Source: Bifidobacterium olomucense
GTDB lineage: Bacteria > Actinomycetota > Actinomycetes > Actinomycetales > Bifidobacteriaceae
Reading direction: 5' to 3'
DNA length: 64,000 nucleotides
Assembly (NCBI RefSeq): GCF_012932375.1
Contig: NZ_JAAIIG010000002.1
Span: 310,001-374,000, forward strand
Under the pieces are notes generated by a model that saw nothing but the letters and a program-made list of their open reading frames with translations, was not told where the DNA came from and made no database searches. The first letter of the stretch is position 1; every line of letters begins with the position of its first letter. The translations under genes were made by a program, and so were the position numbers. Positions 16,296 to 26,102 of this stretch are shown here, piece by piece.

Positions 16296-19200
16296 TTATT
16301 CCCGCAGTTTCTGACTGATGACTGCGGTCACGCCATCGGCTCGCATCGTCACACCGTATAGCGCGTCGGCAATGGACATCGTGCGCTGCTGATGGGTGAT
16401 GATGATGAGCTGGGCATGCTCACGCAACTCATTGAGCGCGTTGATCAGTCGTGTCAGGTTCACATCGTCCAACGCCGCTTCAACCTCATCCATCACATAG
16501 AACGGACTGGGCCTCGCGGTGAAAATCGCAAACAGCAGAGCCAACGCGGTCAAGGAACGCTCTCCACCGGACAGCAGGCTCAATTGCTTGACGCGTTTGC
16601 CTGCAGGGCTAGCCTCCACCAGCACGCCTGTGGTCAGCAGATCGTCCGGATTCTCCAACCGCAAACGACCGGTGCCGCCGGGGAACAGCGTGGCGAACAC
16701 CTGTTCAAAGGCTTGGGCGGTATCGTCAAATGCCGATTGGAACACCGATACCATCGTGGCATCCAAGTCTTTGATCAGCTGCATCAGATCGTCACGTGAT
16801 TTGACGACATCGTTGCGCTGATCGTTGAGGTATTTGTTGCGTTCCTCCAACGCCTCATATTCCTCGGTGGCCAGCGGATTGATTTTGCCTAACGCCGCCA
16901 GATCACGACGCGCCTTGTCCAGACGCTTGCGCTGTTCGTCGCGGACGTAGGGCACGGTTTGATATCGGCGTCGCGAGTCGGGTCCGATGTCGGAATCTGC
17001 AGGTTCCATAGGATGTGCCATGCCCGCGTCTGTGATCGCACCACCGTCCGATTCACCACCCTGTGGATCATCGTCGTCCAACGGTATGGGAGTACCGTTC
17101 TCATCCAGTACCGGAACCGGCTGATTCGGACCATAGTCACGTATCAGCTCCTCCAGTCCCAGGCCGAGTTCATCGGCGACTTTTTGGGTGAGCTGGCCGG
17201 CTTCGGAAGCCAGACGTTCGCGATTGACGTCCAGAACATGCTCCCGTGCGATCAGATCGGAAACCTTCGGTTCGAGGACGTCCCGCTCGGCGCGCAAGGT
17301 TTTCAATTCCTCATTATGTTCCGATACTTCTGCTTGCAGACGGTCTCGCTCGGTTGCCACATCGTTCAAGGAACGCGCAATCATGGCGGCCACCCCGCGC
17401 GCATCACCAGCCACAGCCTGAAGGCGCGCCACATCAGCACGACGACGTTCGTTCACCGCTTCAAGACGCGCCCGTCTCTCGGCCGCCTCCTTGGCGTTGT
17501 CTCGAAGCAATCCGGCCTGACGAGTCAATGATTCCGCTTTACGGCTGGCGTCATTCCAATCAATCTTTGCCGTCATCTCATGATCTCGGGACTGGCTCAA
17601 CGCCTGTTCCAGCGCATGTTCCCGCTTGGCAAGCGTATCGAAGTCGGCATGGTCCGCGGTTGATTGCCGCACGGCCTGTAACGCCTCATGAAGATCAGCC
17701 AGTTTCATCCGGTGCGCGTCCCGATCATCTTCAACAGCGGTTTCGGATGCGTCCAGCTGCTTGAGCTGCTTGTCGATGGCGGTGATATGAGCGTCTGCCG
17801 CAGCCAGTTCACGTTTCACCTGCTGCGCTTTGAGACGCGTTTCGGTACGCCGAGCCGACTCATGATCCACAAGGCGTGCGGCGTCGTCACATTCGGCCAT
17901 AGCCGGCACCACCTGCGCATCCAATGCGGCGAGCGCGGCATCAAGTTCCTTGATCTGTGCCAGCGCCTTGTCTCGTCGGGATGCGAGCAGCAAATCCGAC
18001 TGAGCCATGGAAGAACCGCCCATAGCCGCCACACCATAGGCGAATATCTCTCCATGTTGCGTCACTGCGCGCACGGCCTGTCCTGAGCTCACTACGCGCT
18101 GAGCATGCTCCGCTGTATCAACTGCCGCGATACCGGTCAGCAGCCGGCGTACCGCGCGCACGACCGCCATGGCCTGCGTGGCATCGGGCGCGTCGGGATT
18201 GGGCATAATCAGGTCTGACAGCGTGCGGAAACCGCCATCGGATGCATTGTCTGCCGCATTGCCCGACATGTCGTCGGCCATATCACCAGAGCCGTCCATC
18301 GCGATCACCGCGGCTTTGCCAAGCCTATCCTCGCGTGCGCGAGCCATCGCATGCAGCATATTGTCGATTCCAGGCACCACCATCGCGCCGGCGAACTGAT
18401 CGAGCGCATGGGCGACGGCTTCCTCCCATCCTTCAGTCACATGGATGAAATCGGTGAGTCGCCCCAGGCTATCCACGGCATCGTCATGTTCCAAAGCGCC
18501 GGACGCATTGCGACTGCCAAGCGTCTCTTGCAACGCATCGGCCTTGGCCTTGAGGGAGATGATGCGGGATTGCATGTCACGCTGACGGTTGGTGAGCTCA
18601 TTGAGCGTATCCCGGCATTCGGCAAGTCGAGCGCGGGCCGCATCGAGCGCGACGCTATCGTCATCGCTGTGCGTCGAGGTTTCGGCTTGCAGCGACATCA
18701 GTTGTTCGTGTACTTCATCACGCTGGCGCATCAACGTTTCACGCTGTCCGGCATGGTCCTGCAATCTGTTCTCCGCCAGTTCCACGGCCGATTTCTCTCG
18801 GGCGATGAGCTCACGCAATCGCGTGATCTGCTGATCCCGCTGCTGGACCGTTCGACGCAGTTCGGTCAACGTCTGGCGTATGGCGGCAAGCTGTTTTTCG
18901 TTGCCGGCACGTTCCTCGGTGGCCTTGTCAAACGCAAGACGCATGTCTGACACAATTCCGTTTTGCCGCTCGGCCTGAGCCTCCAGTTCGGCTGCACGGG
19001 CGGAAAGCAGATCCGGATCCTCGCCGAGATTCGTCGTGATCTGTCCGGCGATCGAGGTGCTGCGCTCTTCGGCGAGTTGCGCCAATGATTGCAATCGCTC
19101 CTGCATTCGGGCGAGATCATGCCATTGCTGGTTAATGCGCGCTACAGCGGGACTGGCCTCAGATCCCATCGCTTCGACCTGTTCAATACGCACCTTGAGC

Positions 19201-19991
19201 CGAGCCAGTTGTTGCTGCGCATCGGCAAGTGCGGAGCGTACCTGTCCAAGTTCTTCGCGTACGGTTGCACGACGGGTCATCGACCGCTGCGCGTCGTCGG
19301 CGTACAGGCGCGCCTGAGCATCGCGCACGGAAACCTGAATCGCATCCGCCCTACGGGAGATGCGCGCCTGACGCCCCAATGGTCCCAACTGTCGATGCAA
19401 CTCGTGCAGCAGATCATCCAGCCGATTCAGGTTTGCTTCAGTGTTGGCCAGCTTACGCAGCGCACGTTCCTTGCGTTTGCGATGTTTGAGGATGCCGGCC
19501 GCCTCTTCGATGAAAGCCCTATGTCCGGTGGGATCGGCCTTCAAAATCGCATCGAGCCGTCCCTGCCCCACGATGACGTGCATCTGCTGGCCAAGACCGG
19601 TGTCCGACAAGAGCTCCTGAATATCGAGCAGACGACAAGCTGAACCGTTGATCGCATATTCCGAGCCGCCATTGCGAAAAATGGTGCGCGAAATGGTCAC
19701 CTCGGAGTAATCGATATCCAGCGTGTGATCCGAGTTGTCGATTGTCAAGCTCACCTGGGCGCGACCAAGCGGCGGTCTGGAGGATGTGCCGGCAAAGATC
19801 ACATCCTCCATGGACGTGCCACGCAGATTTTTCGCACCCTGCTCACCCATCACCCAAGTCAGCGCATCCACGATGTTCGACTTTCCCGAGCCATTGGGCC
19901 CTACGACTGCGGTAATACCGGGCTCGAAGCGCAGCGTGGTCGCGGACGCAAAAGATTTGAATCCGCGTAAGGTGAGTTCCTTAAGGTACAT
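16296..19991 (-). CDS. smc: Chromosome segregation ATPase SMC
   Basis: 1231 residues. The N-terminal head has Walker A GPNGSGKS (31-38) and the Q-loop region; the C-terminal head has the signature LSGGERSLTALALLFAI (from about 1140) and Walker B FYVMDE (1164-1169). The coiled-coil arms flank a hinge around residues 500-680. Compared with the usual SMC it has extra low-complexity acidic segments: one in the hinge region (DMADDMSG), and one of about 50 residues in the second arm (about 960-1010, rich in Asp, Gly and Pro). The protein condenses and segregates chromosomes; scpA and scpB are not in the window. folC ends 57 bases upstream. Confidence 0.96.
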   Translation of the reverse strand: MYLKELTLRGFKSFASATTLRFEPGITAVVGPNGSGKSNIVDALTWVMGEQGAKNLRGTSMEDVIFAGTSSRPPLGRAQVSLTIDNSDHTLDIDYSEVTISRTIFRNGGSEYAINGSACRLLDIQELLSDTGLGQQMHVIVGQGRLDAILKADPTGHRAFIEEAAGILKHRKRKERALRKLANTEANLNRLDDLLHELHRQLGPLGRQARISRRADAIQVSVRDAQARLYADDAQRSMTRRATVREELGQVRSALADAQQQLARLKVRIEQVEAMGSEASPAVARINQQWHDLARMQERLQSLAQLAEERSTSIAGQITTNLGEDPDLLSARAAELEAQAERQNGIVSDMRLAFDKATEERAGNEKQLAAIRQTLTELRRTVQQRDQQITRLRELIAREKSAVELAENRLQDHAGQRETLMRQRDEVHEQLMSLQAETSTHSDDDSVALDAARARLAECRDTLNELTNRQRDMQSRIISLKAKADALQETLGSRNASGALEHDDAVDSLGRLTDFIHVTEGWEEAVAHALDQFAGAMVVPGIDNMLHAMARAREDRLGKAAVIAMDGSGDMADDMSGNAADNASDGGFRTLSDLIMPNPDAPDATQAMAVVRAVRRLLTGIAAVDTAEHAQRVVSSGQAVRAVTQHGEIFAYGVAAMGGSSMAQSDLLLASRRDKALAQIKELDAALAALDAQVVPAMAECDDAARLVDHESARRTETRLKAQQVKRELAAADAHITAIDKQLKQLDASETAVEDDRDAHRMKLADLHEALQAVRQSTADHADFDTLAKREHALEQALSQSRDHEMTAKIDWNDASRKAESLTRQAGLLRDNAKEAAERRARLEAVNERRRADVARLQAVAGDARGVAAMIARSLNDVATERDRLQAEVSEHNEELKTLRAERDVLEPKVSDLIAREHVLDVNRERLASEAGQLTQKVADELGLGLEELIRDYGPNQPVPVLDENGTPIPLDDDDPQGGESDGGAITDAGMAHPMEPADSDIGPDSRRRYQTVPYVRDEQRKRLDKARRDLAALGKINPLATEEYEALEERNKYLNDQRNDVVKSRDDLMQLIKDLDATMVSVFQSAFDDTAQAFEQVFATLFPGGTGRLRLENPDDLLTTGVLVEASPAGKRVKQLSLLSGGERSLTALALLFAIFTARPSPFYVMDEVEAALDDVNLTRLINALNELREHAQLIIITHQQRTMSIADALYGVTMRADGVTAVISQKLRE

Positions 19992-20048
19992 GGCGGGCTG
20001 TTCCGTTACCTGATGATGGCTACCGGCTGATGACGCGAAGTCTTCGCG

Positions 20049-21650
20049 CTACCGCACATCGGATTCGGTCGTCTCGGTCCCGTCATCGCCATGCTGCTGC
20101 GCGGACGCATGCCCAAGGCCGAGCACATCGAACACATCGAAATCGTCGGGGCTCACCTGATCGTCGAGATTGTCGGCCGCTTCCTGGTCATCGGCATCTT
20201 GCCGGGTCTGTTCGCCATCGGGATCGACCACCGGCTGATGAATCGCCATCGCCTGCTGCATCGTGGGGCTGGCGTGCTCTTCAAGCATTGTGCGGGCATC
20301 TCCGGCGGTCACGAAGCTGCCGCAGATGAGCACGCCGTGACCATATCCCACACCCAGCTCATCCTCGGCATCTACCATGTTCACGGCGGTCTGGATGGCG
20401 TCCGGCAGGTTCGCCTCCTTGACCACGCGGTCGCGGCCGAATACCTCCACGGCGATCTTCTCCAGCTCGTCGGCTGGCATCACACGATCACGCCACGAAT
20501 TTTCGGTCACCACCACGGAACTCAGCATCGGTTCCAGCACACCGAGGTACTCTTCGACCTGCTTGTCGCGCATCATGGCGACCACGCCTACCAGCTGCTT
20601 GAAATCGTAGGTCTCCTCAATGGCCTTGCGCAGGGCTTCGGCGGCATTCACGTTATGCCCGCCATCCAGGATGATGGTGGGCGAGGTGCGAATCTGCTCG
20701 ATGCGGCCCGGAATCTTGACCGAGCTCAAGGCTTCGGCCACCAGATCGCCATCCAGAGGACCGTTGACCGGAATGACCACTTCGGCGGCGGCGAGCGCGG
20801 CAAGCGCGTTATGGGCCTGATGCTCACCGAACTTGGCGATGGGCACGCCCTCATAAGTGCCGTTTGGCGTGGTAAGCGTGGCGACCTGTCCGCCGACTGC
20901 GGCCATACGGTCGGTCACGGTCATCTCGTATCCGTCACGTACCAGCGTGGCATGGTTGCGCGCGGCAGCCTCTTCGATAATCGGCATTACCGCTTCTTCA
21001 TGCGGCTGAGGACCGATCACGGCGGTGCAACCGGGTTTGATGATGCCGACCTTCTCGCCCGCGATCTTCTCGACCGTATTCCCGAGCCACTGCATGTGGT
21101 CCATATCCACCGGGCCAATGATGGCGGCGTCCGCGTTGAGTACATTCGTGGCGTCCCATGCGCCGCCCATGCCGACCTCTACGATGGCCACGTCCACCGG
21201 AGCATCGGCGAACTTCCATATGGCCATGGCGGTCAGGACCTCGAAGAAGCTCATCTTCGGTTTGCCCTGCTCTTCCATTTTGGCGTCCACAAGCGCCACA
21301 AGGTCCTTGGTCTGGTCCCAGATGTCGATGAAATCATCATCAGAGAGCTGCTGGCCGTCGATGCAGATACGCTCGTTGACCTTCTCCAGATGCGGCGAGG
21401 TGTACAGGCCGGTACGCATACCATAGGCACGGCAAATGGCCTCGGCCATGCGGGCGGTAGACCCCTTGCCGTTAGTGCCGGTGATGTGGATGACGCGGAA
21501 CGACTGTTCAGGGTGTCCCAACAGGTCAAGCATCAGATTCATGCGATCCAGATCGAGATTGGTGGTGTTATGCTCCGGCGGACGGCTCATGATATCCAGC
21601 TCAACGTCTCGGATCGTCTCATTGTTCCTGTTCGGATGCTCGAATGACAT
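20049..21650 (-). CDS. folC: Bifunctional folylpolyglutamate/dihydrofolate synthase
   Basis: 533 residues, longer than the usual 430. The enzyme joins glutamates to folate. The P-loop ITGTNGKGSTARM (near residues 56-68), the omega-loop region TSPHLEKVNERI, SFFEVLTAMAI, and EVGMGGAWDATNV are all in order. The C-terminal domain has KIPGRIEQIR, DGGHNVNAAEAL and VGVVAMMRDKQVEEYL. The last 100 residues are acidic (QTRQDADDQEAADNLDD) and probably disordered, which explains the extra length. The chosen start at 21650 has GAGGAGG about 14 bases upstream; a start near residue 21 is possible. The upstream stretch is a long non-coding gap. Confidence 0.93.
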   Translation of the reverse strand: MSFEHPNRNNETIRDVELDIMSRPPEHNTTNLDLDRMNLMLDLLGHPEQSFRVIHITGTNGKGSTARMAEAICRAYGMRTGLYTSPHLEKVNERICIDGQQLSDDDFIDIWDQTKDLVALVDAKMEEQGKPKMSFFEVLTAMAIWKFADAPVDVAIVEVGMGGAWDATNVLNADAAIIGPVDMDHMQWLGNTVEKIAGEKVGIIKPGCTAVIGPQPHEEAVMPIIEEAAARNHATLVRDGYEMTVTDRMAAVGGQVATLTTPNGTYEGVPIAKFGEHQAHNALAALAAAEVVIPVNGPLDGDLVAEALSSVKIPGRIEQIRTSPTIILDGGHNVNAAEALRKAIEETYDFKQLVGVVAMMRDKQVEEYLGVLEPMLSSVVVTENSWRDRVMPADELEKIAVEVFGRDRVVKEANLPDAIQTAVNMVDAEDELGVGYGHGVLICGSFVTAGDARTMLEEHASPTMQQAMAIHQPVVDPDGEQTRQDADDQEAADNLDDQVSPDDFDVFDVLGLGHASAQQHGDDGTETTESDVR

Positions 21651-22585
21651 ACCGCCTGTTCCTCCTCTTGACCTTCTGTCTGATGCCTTCTGCCTATGCC
21701 GCCTGATTCGCCGTCGGCCTTGCCGCCACGTTCGTGCGACATTCGCATCAGCTTCCGACAGTCGCTCCTTTCACCGGTCGCTGCGGCCCATTCCCATGGT
21801 CCGGTCATCACGCCGTGTGGAATGCCTATAGGCAAACTTCACTCATCTTAGCCGTCGGGGTGGTTTATCGGCTTAAGGCATAGTCTTTTCATCACCTCCA
21901 TCCCTTTCACCTCCTTCATCGCTCAAAGAGGATTCTGCCGTCCTTACCCCATAATCCACCGCCCGCTCCGCCTTCATATCGATTAATCGAGCGGTGAATC
22001 AGGCCATCATGCCGATTATGATGGCTCATCATATTGCGATGGCTCATCCAATCAGGCCGATCAGATTAATGGGATCCAATCCGATCCAATCCGATCCAAT
22101 CAGAGCCCCGGCAAAGCGACGTCAGCACAATAGCTCCTGGCAGAATACCGTCTGCAAGCGGCGCTTTTGACGTCTCACAGCCAGACTTTGGCATGCTAAA
22201 CCCTCCAGAGCACCATGTAGCGACGTCACCGTGCCAGACAATGGCCCGAATGCCCCATTTGAGGCGCTTATACCGTGGCCGTCATGCCAAAACGTGGCGC
22301 ACTCCCCTCCTATCAGCACTACAGCGAAGGTATCGTGCCGCATAATGGCAAGCATCGCCTCCAGCGCGTATACATATGTTCGATTACCCCGCGATTACCC
22401 CCCGATCAGTCTTCTTCAGGATTCTTTCGGGCATCATCAAGCTGAATTATCCACATTCGTCACGCAATGTCGCAATCCGCTGCATTCCAACGCTGCACGC
22501 ACCAAGAACGGGTTGACTATGAAGCTGGAACCACATAAGCGGGATCGGCTCGTGATCTGCTGCGCCAACAGATACCGTTACCGTC
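21651..22585. other. Long gene-poor gap
   Basis: 935 bases without a convincing gene. Small reading frames on both strands show no family resemblance, ribosome site or codon bias. It contains GATCCAATCC repeated three times (22073-22102) and ATGGCTCATC twice (22021-22050), but no RNA gene was recognised. It may be the remains of a lost gene. Confidence 0.6.
22073..22102. repeat. 10-bp tandem repeat
   Basis: GATCCAATCC, GATCCAATCC, GATCCAATCA in a row, with one mismatch in the last unit. It lies in the gene-poor gap upstream of the AbiEi-like gene. Confidence 0.8.
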
Positions 22586-23578
22586 ATGAGAACACACAAA
22601 GCCATAATGCAGCTGCTCCAAGATGCGCAAGCCGAACGCCGATGCGCATACTCACATATTCCCTCAGAGCAATCGGCACTGCAGCGTCGCGCGCAAGCAG
22701 GGGAACTTGTCAATACCTATCGAGGCTCCCCCAGCCTCTATTCCGACTCATCGTATTGGAACCGGCTTACGCCGCCCGAGCAAACGCTGCACATCGCCAA
22801 AGGATTGGCACACGTGCATCCGGATTGGATATTCAGCGGTCTGACGGCCGCAACCGCATATGGTTTTGAGCATCAGTGGTGTCTGCATAACGGATCAGTC
22901 TCCATTGCGACGCGGCATCACGGTACGCAGCGGCTCCACCAAGGGCTTAAGCGTGTATATATGCCAAGGGCCGTTGCACATACGAGACGGGATTCCGCCA
23001 CTGGGTTGCTATTGGTTTCGCCTGCCCATGCACTTATCGAATGCGCCCATGAGTATGATTTCCGTTTCGCGTTGCCTTTCTTCGATTCAGCTCTCGCACG
23101 AGGGGTCACCGTCGAAGAAATCATAAAAGCCTACGGCAAATCGCACCATAGCATCGTCCCGGTCTTTCACCTGTTGCAGCAAGCGAATCCTCGTAGCGAG
23201 AACGGAGGCGAATCCTTGATGCGCGGAACCATATATGAGGACCGATTCGTCATGCCGCGCATTCAGGTTTCCGTCAAGGATCCGAAAACCAGTTCGGAAT
23301 ACCGGGTGGATTTTGTCTGGCGGCTAAACAACGGACGTGTCGTAGTCGCGGAATATGACGGAACGCAAAAATACATAGATCCGTCCATGACCGGCAATCG
23401 CAGCATCCAGGAAATGATTGTCAAGGAACGCGAACGAGATGACGGATTACGGCGCGCCGGAGCTACTGAGATACTCCACGTTACTTATCCCGAAGTGATT
23501 GATCGAGTTCCGCTGCACCTGAAACTGTTGAAAGCCGGAATACCCCGTAGGACCGGCACGACGGCCGGTATGTCATGA
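22586..23578 (+). CDS. AbiEi-antitoxin-like protein with a nuclease-like C-terminal domain
   Basis: 330 residues. The N-terminal half resembles the winged-helix and core of AbiEi-type antitoxins (QRRAQAGELVNTYRG and SGLTAATAYGFEHQW, then SPAHALIECAHEYDF). The C-terminal part (about 250-315) looks like a PD-(D/E)xK fold of the DUF559 kind: YRVDFVWRLNN, VVVAEYDGTQKY, then a helix KERERDDGLRRAG and ILHVTYPEV. D-x(n)-E-x-D spacing is consistent with a metal site. No AbiEii toxin gene is next to it. The start at 22586 has no good ribosome site; ATG at 22607 is possible. Function is unknown; DNA-binding or defence is only an inference. Confidence 0.55.
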   Translation: MRTHKAIMQLLQDAQAERRCAYSHIPSEQSALQRRAQAGELVNTYRGSPSLYSDSSYWNRLTPPEQTLHIAKGLAHVHPDWIFSGLTAATAYGFEHQWCLHNGSVSIATRHHGTQRLHQGLKRVYMPRAVAHTRRDSATGLLLVSPAHALIECAHEYDFRFALPFFDSALARGVTVEEIIKAYGKSHHSIVPVFHLLQQANPRSENGGESLMRGTIYEDRFVMPRIQVSVKDPKTSSEYRVDFVWRLNNGRVVVAEYDGTQKYIDPSMTGNRSIQEMIVKERERDDGLRRAGATEILHVTYPEVIDRVPLHLKLLKAGIPRRTGTTAGMS

Positions 23579-23747
23579 CTCGCATACGTCACCGGCCTTT
23601 CCTCGGCGACATCTTGCTGGAACTCGTCAAGACAAGAGTTCGAGATTGTACAACCCGGTACCTTGGCTTTCTGAATTACAGGGGAAGCTTGACGGGCGGG
23701 TGACTACTATGGGAACGGTAACATGAGACTCTTCCAAAGGAGTATTG

Positions 23748-25343
23748 ATGGGTGAGGTAGTCACCGAGAAGGACAAGGAATACGAGGCCGAAGAGCGTAA
23801 GGCAGCTCCTGGCGCCGATCAGGCGATGAGCGATCGTGTGAACAATCGCTCGTTGCGCCCCCGCTCCGAGGCCTTCAAAGATTTCATGAAGTCCGGCTGG
23901 GCGGATGACGAGCCCGATATCGAACCCTTGGAATCCTCCAAGTTCACGCCCGCACGTCTTGCCGCGCTCGGCAAGGCCTTCCCCGGTGAACGTCTGGTGA
24001 TTCCCGCGGGTCAGCCGAAAGTACGCAACAACGATTGCGATTACATGTTCCGTCCGGATACGGCCTTCGCCTACTACACCGGTCTGGGTGTAGATTACGA
24101 GGCCGGTGCTGTACTGGTGCTGAACCCGGTGGATCCGGATTCCGAAGAGGCCAAGGCCGGTCAGACCCATACGCCGGAACTGTTCGTGGCACCGCGCGCC
24201 GATAATTCCACCACGGACTTCTTCATGAACCCGCATTATGGCGAGTACTGGGTGGGACCGCGTGCCGGCTTGAAGGAAATGACTGCCATGACCGGCATCG
24301 AAACCCACGATATCGCTCAGCTCGCCGATGCGCTGAGCAAGGATGTCGGTACGGAAGCTGGTGCTGTTCGCGTCCGCGTGATGCGTGAGACCGACCCGCA
24401 GATCACCGCCTTGGTCGAGTCGATTCGCGAGGCCAATGGCGCAGCCGATCCGGACAAGAACGCCGCTTCGGACGATAAGCTGCACGAGTTCACGTCTGAA
24501 GCGCGCATGGTCAAGGACTCCTACGAGATCAATGAGATGCGCAAGGCCGTGGACGCCACCAAGCATGGTTTCGACCGTCTGCTGTCCTCGCTGCCGTCCG
24601 CGCTGGATAAGCCGCGTTCCGAGCGTATTCTTGAGGGCGCGTTCAACGCGGTCTCCCGCGAACTGGGCAATGCAGTGGGCTACGACTCCATTGTGGCTTC
24701 CGGCCCTCACGCTCCTATTCTGCATTGGATGCGCAACACCGGTGTGGTGAAAACCGGTGACATGCTGCTGGTGGACGCCGGCGTAGAGGTCGATTCCCTT
24801 TACACGGCCGACATCACCCGCACCTTCCCGACCAATGGCAAGTTCACCGACCTGCAGAAGCGCCTGTATCAGGCGGTGTTGGATTCCCAGCAGGCCGGAT
24901 TCGAGGCTGCCAGGCCCGGTGCCACCTACTCCGACATCCACCACGCTTGCATGCGCGTGATCGCCGAGCGTCTGCACGATTGGGGTCTGCTGCCGGTCAG
25001 CGTTGAGGAATCCCTCTCCCCCGAAGGCCAGCAGCACCGTCGTTGGCTGGCCTGTGGTGTGGCCCATCATCTGGGTCTTGATGTGCACGACTGCGCGCAG
25101 GCTCGTTTCGAGGCCTATCAGGGCGCGCCGATTCGTCCGGGCATGATCTTCACCATCGAGCCTGGCCTGTACTTCCGCGAGGATGATCTTCTCATTCCGC
25201 CGGAGTACCGCGGCATCGGCATCCGCATCGAGGACGACGTGCTTATGACCGAAAACGGTCCTGAGTGGATTTCCGCCGGCATCCCGAAGGAAATTGACGA
25301 CGTTGAGGCTTGGATTGCCGACCGCGCCGCCGCCACTAAGTAA
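23748..25343 (+). CDS. pepP: Xaa-Pro aminopeptidase P
   Basis: 531 residues. Aminopeptidase P removes the N-terminal residue before proline. The N-terminal part (about 60-250) is the AMP_N domain with RNNDCDYMFRPDTAFAYYTG. The pita-bread catalytic domain follows, with the two-metal site in VDAGVEVDSLYTADITRTFP, the histidine in CGVAHHLGLDVHD, the first glutamate in IFTIEPGLYF and the last in GIGIRIEDDVLMTENG. It is preceded by an AAAGGAG ribosome site, and the ATG at 23748 was preferred over a TTG three bases earlier. The first 50 residues are charged and unlike the family. A terminator follows. Confidence 0.95.
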   Translation: MGEVVTEKDKEYEAEERKAAPGADQAMSDRVNNRSLRPRSEAFKDFMKSGWADDEPDIEPLESSKFTPARLAALGKAFPGERLVIPAGQPKVRNNDCDYMFRPDTAFAYYTGLGVDYEAGAVLVLNPVDPDSEEAKAGQTHTPELFVAPRADNSTTDFFMNPHYGEYWVGPRAGLKEMTAMTGIETHDIAQLADALSKDVGTEAGAVRVRVMRETDPQITALVESIREANGAADPDKNAASDDKLHEFTSEARMVKDSYEINEMRKAVDATKHGFDRLLSSLPSALDKPRSERILEGAFNAVSRELGNAVGYDSIVASGPHAPILHWMRNTGVVKTGDMLLVDAGVEVDSLYTADITRTFPTNGKFTDLQKRLYQAVLDSQQAGFEAARPGATYSDIHHACMRVIAERLHDWGLLPVSVEESLSPEGQQHRRWLACGVAHHLGLDVHDCAQARFEAYQGAPIRPGMIFTIEPGLYFREDDLLIPPEYRGIGIRIEDDVLMTENGPEWISAGIPKEIDDVEAWIADRAAATK

Positions 25344-25353
25344 CGAGAATTCC

Positions 25354-25381
25354 GGCTCCCCTCAACAAGGGGAGCCATTTT
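25354..25381 (+). terminator. Intrinsic terminator of pepP
   Basis: GGCTCCCCT (25354-25362) pairs with AGGGGAGCC (25368-25376), followed by ATTTTG. It is just past the pepP stop. Confidence 0.85.
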
Positions 25382-25400
25382 GTGTAGAAAGGCGGTAATC

Positions 25401-25547
25401 ATGCCAACACCAGAATTCGTACTCAAGCTACGTGAAAAGATCGGCCATGCTGAGCCGTTAAGTAAACAGTCCAGTGGACTGTTTACAGGCGAAGTGAGCG
25501 GCTGCACCACAAGCAGCCGCGAAGGATCATGGCCGGAAGAAAGATAA
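25401..25547 (+). pseudogene. Duplicated 5' fragment of the Nudix gene
   Basis: The first 49 bases from ATG match the start of the intact Nudix gene at 25550 almost exactly: MPTPEFVLKLREKIGH against MPTPEFVLELRKKIGH. The reading frame then runs into unrelated sequence and stops at 25547, giving 48 codons, just before the real gene's start. The unrelated part contains a perfect 12-bp inverted repeat around one central base (25462-25486). The upstream AAAGGCGG could serve as a ribosome site, so it may be translated, but it lacks a Nudix box. It looks like a tandem duplication that has been cut by a deletion or insertion. Confidence 0.65.
25462..25486. repeat. Perfect palindrome in the duplicated Nudix fragment
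   Basis: GTAAACAGTCCA and TGGACTGTTTAC around one central G. It sits inside the short fragment upstream of the Nudix gene and could be a regulator's binding site or the trace of an insertion. Confidence 0.7.
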
Positions 25548-25549
25548 TC

Positions 25550-26071
25550 ATGCCAACACCAGAATTCGTACTCGAACTACGTAAGAAAATCGGCCATGAT
25601 CTCCTATGGCTTAACGGCGTAACTGGCTGCGTGCTGAACGACCAAGGTCAGTTGCTGCTCGGCCGTCGCTCGGATACCGGCGAATGGGCCATGGTTTACG
25701 GCATCAACGAACCCGGCGAGCAACCTGCGGATACCGTCGTACGCGAGATCAAAGAGGAGACCGGCGTGGACGCCATCGTCACCGATCTGGTGGCCGTGAC
25801 CTCCTCCGATAGGGTCATCACCTATGCCAATGGCGATAACACCATGTACATGGATCATTCGTTCCTGTGCAAAGTGAAGCCCGGCGGCAATGCCAAGCCA
25901 TTCGTTGGAGACGAGGAGAGCCTCAACGTCGGCTGGTTTGATGTAGATGACCTTCCTCAGCCTCTAGCCGAAAGTACGGTGGAACGCTTGCAACTATTCC
26001 AAAAGTACATCACGAATAAGCAACACGGGGACGCGCACGCGTTCTTCCGTTTCGACGGCAAGCAATACTGA
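25550..26071 (+). CDS. Nudix hydrolase
   Basis: 173 residues. A Nudix domain starts near residue 22 with VTGCVLNDQGQLLLGRR, and the catalytic box GEQPADTVVREIKEETGVDA is present (GX5EX7REUXEEXGU pattern) near residues 57-76. These enzymes cleave nucleoside diphosphates linked to another group, and the substrate cannot be told from sequence. The start at 25550 matches the start of the duplicated fragment at 25401, which supports it over an in-frame ATG at 25529. A bidirectional terminator with nagA follows. Confidence 0.85.
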   Translation: MPTPEFVLELRKKIGHDLLWLNGVTGCVLNDQGQLLLGRRSDTGEWAMVYGINEPGEQPADTVVREIKEETGVDAIVTDLVAVTSSDRVITYANGDNTMYMDHSFLCKVKPGGNAKPFVGDEESLNVGWFDVDDLPQPLAESTVERLQLFQKYITNKQHGDAHAFFRFDGKQY

Positions 26072-26102
26072 CATTTCAGACTGCCCTGTTCGTCGAACAA
26101 TA

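Noticed and set aside
20091..21647. A 518-residue plus-strand reading frame opposite folC
   Set aside because: It mirrors folC exactly and shows no known motifs; high GC makes antisense frames long.
22122..22355. A 77-residue minus-strand reading frame in the gene-poor gap
   Set aside because: Composition and start context give no support, and no relatives come to mind.
21651..22585. tRNA or riboswitch in the gap
   Set aside because: I found no cloverleaf or T-arm sequence and no known riboswitch core.
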